Origin: Kineosporia succinea
Lineage (GTDB): Bacteria > Actinomycetota > Actinomycetes > Actinomycetales > Kineosporiaceae
Assembly (NCBI RefSeq): GCF_030811555.1
Contig: NZ_JAUSQZ010000001.1
Location: forward strand, 6,507,241-6,571,240
Reading direction: 5' to 3'
DNA length: 64,000 nucleotides
Within the stretch, counting starts at the first letter, position 1. Every line of letters begins with the position of its first letter. Positions 25,626 to 32,446 of the stretch are shown here, one piece after another. The position numbers and the translations under genes are program-made. The notes below the pieces were generated by a model that was given only the letters and a program-made list of their open reading frames with translations, did not search any database and had not been told where the DNA came from.

Positions 25626-27743
25626 ATGCCTGCAATCGATCGCGCAACGCCGCGCGAGAACCTGGCCGTGGAAACCCGGGGTGCCCCGGGAACCACGCCG
25701 GAGACGGGTCCCTGGGCCGCGCCGGAGACGACCGTGCGCCGCCTTCACGGCCGGCCCGTCGCCGATCCGTACGGCTGGCTCGACGACCCCCACGACCCCC
25801 GCACCGTCGCCTGGCTGGAACAGCAGGACGCCTGGGCCCGCACCCAGCTCGACCGCACCGGCGAGAGCGGCCGGTTCCGCCACCTCCTGCGGCAGGCAAC
25901 GCATTTCGATCACTACGGTGCTCCCTCCGGGCCGTCGGGGCACCTGTTCGCCCTGCGGCGCCCGGCGGACGGCGACCACGAGGAACTCGTGACGATCGAC
26001 GCCACCGGGGAACGGGTCCTGCTCGACCCGCGTCACCAGCACCCGCACGCGAGCATCGCGAGCTGGTCGGCGTCCCGCGACGGAACCCGGGTCAGCGTGA
26101 ACACCGTGCTCACCGGTGAGCCCGACGGCACCCTCCACGTCATCGACGCCGCCACCGGCGCTCACCTCGACCACTCCCCCGCCCGGGCCGTTCCCACCCC
26201 GGCGGTGTGGGGGCCCGACTCCACCTGGCTCGTGCATGTGCGCCGCACCGGATCCGGGCCCGTGCGGGTGGTGCGGCACCGGGTCGGCCACGACTGGCAC
26301 TCCGACCTCGACCTGCTGGGACATCCCCTGGCCGCGAGCGACCAGGTCGAACTCGCCCTCTCCCCCGGCGGTGACCTCCTGGTCGTCTCGGTGGCGGACG
26401 GGGTCTCCGCCGAGAACCGGCTGCTGCTCGTGCCGCTCGGGCAGGACGGCACCGCGCCGGGCCACCCGTGGCCGGCGGACTTCGGCGCCGGCGGCTGGTC
26501 GGCGGCCTGGCCTCTCGACGGCCGGCGCCTGATCGTCCTGACCGACGCGCAGGCCGATCGCGGGCAGCTGCTCTCGGTGGAGCTCGAACCGGCCGCCGAG
26601 GGCTGGACCTCCACGTGCACGGTGCTGGTGCCCGAGCCCGACGGCGAGGTCCTCGCCGGGTTCGCGGTGCTGCGCGACGAGCTGCTGGTGCTGAGCAGCC
26701 GCGACGACGAGGCCGTGCTGACGCGGCACGACCGGTGGGGAAAACCACTCGCGCCCGTGCCTTTACCCGGGGCGGGACTGGTCAGCGAGTTCACCGGCGC
26801 CGCCGACCCCGACCCCCGGCAGGCCTGGATCACCTACTCCGACCGCGCCACGCCCGAGACCGTCCTCACCTACGGGGACGGCCACCTGCGGCACTGGCGC
26901 GGTGGCACCGGCCTCGCCGTGCCGCCGACCGAGACGGTGCGGGAGACCTTCACCGCGAGCGACGGCGCCACGGTCCCCCTGATCATCACGCGCCCGGTCG
27001 GTGTCGCCGACGGTGCGCGACCGCCCACGATTCTTCAGGCCTACGGCGCGTTCGGCGTGCCCCAGACCCCGGAGTACTACGCCGCCGCGGCGGTCTGGGC
27101 CCAGAGCGGTGGGCAGTTCGTCACCGTGGGCGTACGCGGTGGTGGTGAGTACGGCGAGGAGTGGCACCGCGCCGGGCGCCGGGAGCACAAGGGCCGCAGC
27201 ATCGACGACTTCACCGAGGCGGCGGCCCGCTTCCAGCACCGGCCCCCGGGCGCCCTGGGCTTCAGCGCCGGTGGTCTCCTGGTGGCGGCCGCCGCGGTCC
27301 GGCGGCCCGACCTGTTCGGCGCGATCGCCTGTGCCGCAGCCCCTCTGGACATGACCCGCTTCGAGGACAGCGGGTTCGGCGACCGCTGGGTGGACGAGTT
27401 CGGCAGCGTGAGCGATCCGGAACAACTCTCCTGGCTCCTCACTTACTCGCCCTACCACCGGGCGGTAACCGATAAGCTCTATCCAGCAGCACTTTTCCTG
27501 AGCCTGTCGCAGGATGAGCGGGTCGATCCGCTGCACGCGCGCAAGATGTGCGCCGTCCTGCAGAACGCCAACGACCGCACCGATCCGAGCCGCGCCGTGG
27601 TGCTGCGCCGGGACCTGCCCGGCGACCACGCCCTGCGCGACCGTTCGCACCGGCTGTCGTTGTTCGCCGAGATGCTCGGCTTCCTGAGTTCCCGGATCGG
27701 GCCGGCAGCGGCCGGATCCGCGGAAGGTCACGTTCACTCCTGA
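25626..27743 (+). CDS. Prolyl oligopeptidase (S9A) of the peptide cluster
   Basis: A 705-residue cytoplasmic serine peptidase with an N-terminal beta-propeller (PVADPYGWLDDPHDPRTVAWLEQQDAW opening) and a C-terminal alpha/beta-hydrolase domain. By alignment in mind, the triad is Ser547 (GFSAGG), Asp630 (SQDERVDPLHARK) and His668 in GDHALRD. The usual GHG around the His is changed. Prolyl oligopeptidases act on short peptides. In ribosomal peptide pathways they trim leaders, macrocyclise or inactivate products. ATG 25626 has GGGGGAC upstream; an in-frame GTG at 25512 would add 38 residues unlike the family. First gene of the cluster; the peptide gene starts 29 bp after its stop. Confidence 0.9.
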   Translation: MPAIDRATPRENLAVETRGAPGTTPETGPWAAPETTVRRLHGRPVADPYGWLDDPHDPRTVAWLEQQDAWARTQLDRTGESGRFRHLLRQATHFDHYGAPSGPSGHLFALRRPADGDHEELVTIDATGERVLLDPRHQHPHASIASWSASRDGTRVSVNTVLTGEPDGTLHVIDAATGAHLDHSPARAVPTPAVWGPDSTWLVHVRRTGSGPVRVVRHRVGHDWHSDLDLLGHPLAASDQVELALSPGGDLLVVSVADGVSAENRLLLVPLGQDGTAPGHPWPADFGAGGWSAAWPLDGRRLIVLTDAQADRGQLLSVELEPAAEGWTSTCTVLVPEPDGEVLAGFAVLRDELLVLSSRDDEAVLTRHDRWGKPLAPVPLPGAGLVSEFTGAADPDPRQAWITYSDRATPETVLTYGDGHLRHWRGGTGLAVPPTETVRETFTASDGATVPLIITRPVGVADGARPPTILQAYGAFGVPQTPEYYAAAAVWAQSGGQFVTVGVRGGGEYGEEWHRAGRREHKGRSIDDFTEAAARFQHRPPGALGFSAGGLLVAAAAVRRPDLFGAIACAAAPLDMTRFEDSGFGDRWVDEFGSVSDPEQLSWLLTYSPYHRAVTDKLYPAALFLSLSQDERVDPLHARKMCAVLQNANDRTDPSRAVVLRRDLPGDHALRDRSHRLSLFAEMLGFLSSRIGPAAAGSAEGHVHS

Positions 27744-27772
27744 CGCGACCTGGATCGGATGGGGAGAGCGGG

Positions 27773-27838
27773 GTGAAACCAATGCTGAAGAAGACGAAGA
27801 CGACGTACAGCGCCTCCGCCGGGACGGCCAAGGGCTGA
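27773..27838 (+). CDS. Candidate precursor peptide, 18-21 residues
   Basis: A tiny frame lies between the peptidase and the E1 enzyme. From ATG 27782 it encodes MLKKTKTTYSASAGTAKG. From the GTG at 27773 three residues (Met-Lys-Pro) are added, and GGGGAGAGCG upstream suits either start. It is basic at the N-terminus and Thr/Ser/Ala/Gly-rich after that, with one Tyr and a C-terminal Lys-Gly. There are no Cys, Asp or Asn residues. The 65-bp frame is followed by a strong hairpin. The layout matches mccA-type microcin genes: tiny peptide gene, hairpin, E1 enzyme, exporter. The role as substrate is inferred from position only. Confidence 0.65.
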   Translation: MKPMLKKTKTTYSASAGTAKG

Positions 27839-27850
27839 TCCAGGCCCGCG

Positions 27851-27887
27851 ACGGGGACGGGACACCCTGCATGTGTCCCGTTCCCGT
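27851..27887 (+). terminator. 14-bp hairpin between peptide gene and E1 gene
   Basis: Arms 27851-27864 and 27874-27887 pair over 14 bp with one G-U pair around a nine-base loop. It starts 12 bases after the peptide stop and has no following T-run. As in microcin C operons, a partial terminator here would give more peptide transcript than enzyme transcript and would protect the short mRNA. Confidence 0.7.
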
Positions 27888-27960
27888 TGCCCACCAGTAT
27901 GAGCCGCCACCGGCCCGGCCGCACGTGGTTCCGGGACCGGGCCGCGGAGGTCCACGTCCG

Positions 27961-28020
27961 GCCTTGCCCAGCCTTGTCCAGCCATGCCCAGCCTTGTCCA
28001 GTCATGCTCAGCCATGTTCA
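27961..28020 (+). repeat. Six 10-bp repeats in the E1 gene leader
   Basis: Six consecutive decamers fit GCCWTGYYCA: GCCTTGCCCA, GCCTTGTCCA, GCCATGCCCA, GCCTTGTCCA, GTCATGCTCA, GCCATGTTCA. The array ends directly before the Shine-Dalgarno of the E1 gene. It could be a cluster of protein-binding sites in helical phase or a translation-controlling leader. It contains ATGs out of frame with the gene. Confidence 0.75.
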
Positions 28021-28041
28021 GCTGCGGGAGGACGAAGTCCG

Positions 28042-29199
28042 ATGACCACACTGCCGTCCCTGAAGACCAGCATCCCGTACTTCCGTGAGGGCGACTCCGT
28101 GCACTTCCGCCTGGCCGGCACGCTGATCACGCTCGACGACGAGAACGGCCGCACCAGTGCCTTTCTCGAACTGCTCGACGGAACCCGCACCAGCGCGCAG
28201 ATCGCCGGCGACCTGCGCACCCGCTTCCCGCAGACCAGCGAGACCGAGATCGTCGAGGCGATCGCCGATCTCGACAGCGAGGGCCTGCTGCAGGACGCGA
28301 CCGACACCGGCGCGGACTTCAGCCAGCAGGACCGCACCCGCTGGTCGAACAACTTCGGGTTCTTCGAGACCTACGCCTCGCTGGCCACGTCCCGGTGGGA
28401 CTTCCAGCGGCGCATCCGCGACGCCAAGGTGGCGATGCTCGGCGTCGGGGGCATCGGCTCGCACTCGTTCATCGACATGGTGGCCATCGGCTTCCAGGAC
28501 ATCCGGATCGTGGACTTCGACCACATCGAGCTGTCCAACTTCAACCGCCAGATCCTCTACGGCGAGCCCTACGTCGGCCGGGCCAAGGTCGAGGTCGCCG
28601 CCGAGAAGGCCCTGGCCCTCAACAGCGGCCTGACCCTCGACCCGGTGCAGATGCGGCTCACCTCGGCCGACGACGTGTACGAGGTGGTGAAGGACCGCGA
28701 CATCGTCGTCGCCGCCGTCGACCGGCCGAAGACCGAGATGCTGCACTGGCTCAACGAGGGCTGCGTGCGTGCCGGCACCGCACTGGTCACCGGCGGCGTG
28801 GAGACCCAGCGGGCGTTCTACTACTCCCTCGTGCCGGGTGTCAGCGGCTGCGCCGAGTGCTGGCGCAACCACGCGATGAAGACCAGCGAGGGCGCCCGCC
28901 TGGTGTTCGACGCGTTCGAGAAGCAGGCCGCCAGCGGCGAGCCGTTCGGTGAGGACACGGCCGCCTTCAACGGGCTCGTCATGCTCGACTCCGCCTTCAT
29001 GGTGGGCGAGCTCGTGCGCCTGGCCACCCAGGTCTGCACGCCGCTGTCGATCGGGCGGGTGCTCGAGGCCACCTTCCACGACCCGCGGCTGCGCGAGGCC
29101 GAGAGCTGGGAGCGCGACCCCGACTGCCACGTGTGCGGTGGCGCCACTCCCAAGGACACGGTGAGCTGGACGTCGGCGATCAAGGAACAGCCGTTCTGA
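28042..29199 (+). CDS. ThiF/MccB-like E1 adenylating enzyme with N-terminal RRE-like domain
   Basis: A 385-residue enzyme expected to activate a peptide carboxylate as acyl-adenylate. Residues 1-90 look like a PqqD/RRE-type winged helix that binds precursor peptides (HFRLAGTLITLDD, LLDGTRTSAQIAGDLRTRFP). The E1 domain has the nucleotide loop GVGGIGSHS near 134-140, the ATP-contacting DFDHIELSNFNRQ near 158-171, and a zinc site with CAEC at 270/273 and CHVC at 362/365. No YcaO partner is nearby, so an azoline-type partner role is unlikely. Closest functional analogues are MccB (microcin C) and PaaA (pantocin). Start ATG follows GGGAGGAC. MFS gene follows after 25 bp. Confidence 0.85.
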   Translation: MTTLPSLKTSIPYFREGDSVHFRLAGTLITLDDENGRTSAFLELLDGTRTSAQIAGDLRTRFPQTSETEIVEAIADLDSEGLLQDATDTGADFSQQDRTRWSNNFGFFETYASLATSRWDFQRRIRDAKVAMLGVGGIGSHSFIDMVAIGFQDIRIVDFDHIELSNFNRQILYGEPYVGRAKVEVAAEKALALNSGLTLDPVQMRLTSADDVYEVVKDRDIVVAAVDRPKTEMLHWLNEGCVRAGTALVTGGVETQRAFYYSLVPGVSGCAECWRNHAMKTSEGARLVFDAFEKQAASGEPFGEDTAAFNGLVMLDSAFMVGELVRLATQVCTPLSIGRVLEATFHDPRLREAESWERDPDCHVCGGATPKDTVSWTSAIKEQPF

Positions 29200-29224
29200 C
29201 CACCGCCGGCTCCGGGGGGATTCG

Positions 29225-30517
29225 ATGGGCGAGACCGACCGCACAGCAGGAACTTCCGGCGGCCACGAGGAGGTGGAACCACCCCGGGGCGACGGGACGC
29301 TCCTGCGCGGCGCGTTCCTGATCTCCTCGGTCGGCGACTGGATCTACCGGTTCGTGGCCCCGTTCCTGATCCTGGAACTGACCGGCTCGGCCGTGCTGGT
29401 CGCCCTGGCCGTGGCGGTCGAGCTGATCCCCTACATCCTCTTCGGCCTGGTCGCCGGGGTGGTGGCCGACATGTACGACCGCCGCCGCATCATGATCGTC
29501 TGCGACCTGGTCTCCGCCGTGCTGGCCACCGCCATCGCGGTCGTGGCGGCGGGTGACGACCCCTCGGTCGGACTGGTCTTCGCCCTGGCCCTGGTGCTGG
29601 CGGGCGTGCGGCCGTTCTACTTCCCGGCGTTCCAGGGGGTGCTGGTCACCGCCGTGCCGCAGGCCCGGCGCTCACGCGTCAACGCCTGGACCCAGAGCGT
29701 CGACAGCCTGCTCAGCATGCTCGGCCCGGTGGTCGGGGCGGCGTTCGTGGCCGCGCTCGGTGTGCGCTCCGCCTCGGTCGTCAACGCCGTCACCTTCGTG
29801 CTGTCGGCGCTGATGATCCGGATGCTCACGCTGCCCGCCACCACCCTCGCCGTGAGGCGCACCGGTGGGCGGCTGCGCCAGGCCGGGCGGGACTTCGCCG
29901 AGGGATTCCGCACCCTGTGGTCGATCCCGGCGGTGGCCTGGGGCACCCTGCTCATCGCGGCGGCCAACCTGGCCGGCTACATGGTCGAGAGCAACATCGT
30001 CTACTTCGTGATCGAGGTCGAGAACCACCCGGCCTGGACGATCGGCGTCGTGGTCGGCATCCAGGGGGCCGGCGCCCTGGCCGGGGCGGCGCTCTCGCCC
30101 CGGGTGCTCGACCGGTACCCACCGGGTCAGGTGCTGACCGTGGCCATGGCGATCTCCGCCGCCGGGATGCTGGTGCCCGCGCTCCACCCGAGCACCGTGT
30201 TCCTGTCCGTCGGCTGGTGCGTCGAGGGGGCCGCGACCTCACTGGTGGTCGTCTCCTGGTTCACCCTGCGCCAGAACCTGGTGCCGAACGAGCAGATCGG
30301 CCGCATCGTCTCGGTCGGCCGGGCCCTGGCCTACAGCACCATCCCGGTCGGCTCGGCGATCGGGGGCGCCCTGATCGGCAGCCACCCCACGTCCCGCCTG
30401 CTCTTCGTCACCGCCCTGCTCGTGCAGCTGGGGGTCTGCCTGGCCACCTACCTGTCCCCTCTGCGCACCGCCCCCAGCAAGCCCCCGGAGAACACCGAGC
30501 CCCAGGCCGTGCCCTAG
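29225..30517 (+). CDS. MFS exporter of the peptide cluster
   Basis: A 430-residue membrane protein with about 12 helices and the MFS loop 2-3 signature (GVVADMYDRRRIMIVCDL). It resembles the EntS/MFS_3 exporter group. In minimal microcin C operons the third gene (mccC) is an MFS exporter that also gives self-immunity; position here is equivalent. The N-terminal 25 residues are hydrophilic. It is separated by 25 bp from the E1 gene and 22 bp from the NO synthase gene, so the three are likely one transcript. Confidence 0.9.
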   Translation: MGETDRTAGTSGGHEEVEPPRGDGTLLRGAFLISSVGDWIYRFVAPFLILELTGSAVLVALAVAVELIPYILFGLVAGVVADMYDRRRIMIVCDLVSAVLATAIAVVAAGDDPSVGLVFALALVLAGVRPFYFPAFQGVLVTAVPQARRSRVNAWTQSVDSLLSMLGPVVGAAFVAALGVRSASVVNAVTFVLSALMIRMLTLPATTLAVRRTGGRLRQAGRDFAEGFRTLWSIPAVAWGTLLIAAANLAGYMVESNIVYFVIEVENHPAWTIGVVVGIQGAGALAGAALSPRVLDRYPPGQVLTVAMAISAAGMLVPALHPSTVFLSVGWCVEGAATSLVVVSWFTLRQNLVPNEQIGRIVSVGRALAYSTIPVGSAIGGALIGSHPTSRLLFVTALLVQLGVCLATYLSPLRTAPSKPPENTEPQAVP

Positions 30518-30539
30518 CCCGAGAGACGAGGCACCCACG

Positions 30540-31727
30540 ATGACCCTTTCCTGCGCGCACGAGCCGCCGGCGGGCAGGTGTCCGGTCACCGGGACCTCCA
30601 CCGCCGTCGACGTCCACGCCGACGACCCCGCGACCGACCTGATGCAGCAGGCGGCCACGTTCTACCGCACGCCGGAACTGCAGAAGATCACCGCGCCCGG
30701 GCGGGCCGACGAGATCCGCCGCGAGATCGCGGCCACCGGCACCTACCGGCAGACCAGCGCCGAGCTCCTGGCCGGCTCCCGGCTGGCCTGGCGCAACCAC
30801 GCCCGCTGCCTGGGCCGCTTCAACTGGCGCTCGCTGGAGCTGCTCGACGCCCGGGAGTGCCGCACCGCGCCGGAGGTGGCCGAGGCCTGCTGGGAGCACC
30901 TGCGGGTCTCGACCAACGACGGCAAGCTGCGTTCGGTGATCACGGTGTTCGCCCCGCGGTCACCGTCCGGCGAGGAGATCCGGATCTGGAACCCGCAGCT
31001 GCTGCGCTACGCGGGCTACCGCCGGCCCGACGGCCGGGTCGTCGGCGATCCCCTGCACGTGCGCCACACCGAGTTCGCCCAGCGCCTCGGATGGCGCGGC
31101 GCGGGGGGCCGTTTCGACGTCCTGCCGCTCATCGTGCAGGTCGGGAGACAGGAGCCGCAGCTGTTCCCGGTGCCGCCCCGGGCCGTGTTCGAGGTCGAGC
31201 TGTCGCACCCGGAGCTGCCCTGGTTCGCCGGGCTGGGCCTGCGCTGGCACGTGAACCCGGCCATCTCGAACCTGCACCTGGAGATCGGCGGGCTCACCTA
31301 CCCGGCGGCCCCGTTCAGCGGCTGGTACGTCAGCTCGGAGATCGGCGCGCGCAACCTCAGTGACGAGAACCGCTACGACATGCTCCCGGCGATCGCCGAC
31401 CGGATGGGCCTGGACCGTTCCCGCGGCCGCACCCTGTGGCGCGACCGGGCCCTGCTGGAGCTCAACCTGGCCGTGCTGCACAGTTTTCAGCAGGCCGGGG
31501 TGCACATCATCGACCACCACGCGGCCGCCGCCCAGTTCGTCGCCCACGTCGAGCGCGAGCACGCCCAGGGCCGTGCGGCGCCCGCCGACTGGGCCTGGGT
31601 CAATCCCCCGATGTCGGCCAGCACCACGCCGACCTTCCACCGGCTCTACGACCCGGTCGACTTCGACCTGCGGCCGAACTTCCTGTCCCGTGCCGATCCG
31701 CTCGACGAGGTCGTGCCGGCGCTGTGA
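30540..31727 (+). CDS. nos: Bacterial nitric oxide synthase oxygenase
   Basis: This 395-residue haem enzyme converts L-arginine to citrulline and NO, taking electrons from a separate reductase. The haem-ligand Cys90 lies in AWRNHARCLGR. The arginine-binding region has ISNLHLEIGGLTYPAAPFSGWYV and Glu267 in SSEIGARNLSDENRYD. The pterin-side motif reads DWAWVNPPMSASTTPTFHRLYD. All match active bNOS proteins. The first 45 residues are extra and hydrophilic (CAHEPPAGRCPVTG). NO synthases feed nitration of Trp or Tyr in thaxtomin and rufomycin pathways, there with a P450; none is present here. It closes the peptide cluster and converges on the next gene. Confidence 0.95.
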   Translation: MTLSCAHEPPAGRCPVTGTSTAVDVHADDPATDLMQQAATFYRTPELQKITAPGRADEIRREIAATGTYRQTSAELLAGSRLAWRNHARCLGRFNWRSLELLDARECRTAPEVAEACWEHLRVSTNDGKLRSVITVFAPRSPSGEEIRIWNPQLLRYAGYRRPDGRVVGDPLHVRHTEFAQRLGWRGAGGRFDVLPLIVQVGRQEPQLFPVPPRAVFEVELSHPELPWFAGLGLRWHVNPAISNLHLEIGGLTYPAAPFSGWYVSSEIGARNLSDENRYDMLPAIADRMGLDRSRGRTLWRDRALLELNLAVLHSFQQAGVHIIDHHAAAAQFVAHVEREHAQGRAAPADWAWVNPPMSASTTPTFHRLYDPVDFDLRPNFLSRADPLDEVVPAL

Positions 31728-31733
31728 GACACG

Positions 31734-32441
31734 TCAGGCCTTGCGCAGGTACAGCACCACGCTCTTGCCGATGACGGGGTTCAGCACCTGCTCGAGAACC
31801 CGGGTGGTGCGCGGCTTCTTGACGATGTCCCAGACCAGCAGGCGGTGGTAGGCCCGCACGACCGCGGCGTCCCGGTGCACCCCGACCGCGCACTTGAGCC
31901 ACCAGTAGACGCTGTGCAGGGCGTGCGCGTGGCCGGTACCGGTGTGCTCCAGGCCCGCGTCGCGGCACAGCGAGGCCAGGTCGGACGCCCTGTAGATGCG
32001 CACGTGGCCGCCCTCGTTGGCGTGGTACTCGTCGGACAGCGCCCAGCAGATCCGCTCGGGCAGCCAGCGCGGCACCGTGATCGCGGCCAGGCCACCGGGT
32101 TTCAGCACCCGGGCGATCTCGGCGACGGCACGGGCGTCGTCCTCGATGTGCTCGAGCACCTCCGAGGCGATGACCCGGTCGAAGGACGCGTCGGGCAGGG
32201 GCAGCGAGCGCAGGTCACCGACGACCGGGGCGGTGCGGGTGCCGGCCGGCCTCTCGCCGGCCAGGTCCATGGCGCCGGTCCAGGTGCGGGTGGTGGCCAG
32301 GTCGGCGTGGCTGAGGTCGAGCGAGACGACGTTCGCGCCGCGGCGGTACGCCTCGAACGTGTGCCGTCCCTCCCCGCAGCCGAGGTCGAGAAGGTCGTTC
32401 CCGGCCTGCACGTCGAGGCGGTCGTAGTCGAGCGTCAGCAC
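31734..32441 (-). CDS. Class I SAM-dependent methyltransferase
   Basis: A 235-residue enzyme with the AdoMet loop DLLDLGCGEGRHTFEAYRRG, the acidic strand VVSLDLS and FDRVIASEVLEHIEDDARAVAEIARVLKPGG. The GTG at 32441 is chosen because it begins just after the glycosyltransferase stop; the in-frame ATG at 32492 would overlap that gene. The two form a coupled pair acting probably on a lipid or sugar intermediate. Substrate unknown. Confidence 0.85.
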   Translation of the reverse strand: MLTLDYDRLDVQAGNDLLDLGCGEGRHTFEAYRRGANVVSLDLSHADLATTRTWTGAMDLAGERPAGTRTAPVVGDLRSLPLPDASFDRVIASEVLEHIEDDARAVAEIARVLKPGGLAAITVPRWLPERICWALSDEYHANEGGHVRIYRASDLASLCRDAGLEHTGTGHAHALHSVYWWLKCAVGVHRDAAVVRAYHRLLVWDIVKKPRTTRVLEQVLNPVIGKSVVLYLRKA

Positions 32442-32446
32442 GGGGC

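Noticed and set aside
28042-29199. E1-like protein as partner of a YcaO azoline synthetase
   Set aside because: No YcaO gene is present, the peptide has no Cys, and the E1 domain keeps its ATP and zinc motifs, which suits a stand-alone adenylating enzyme.
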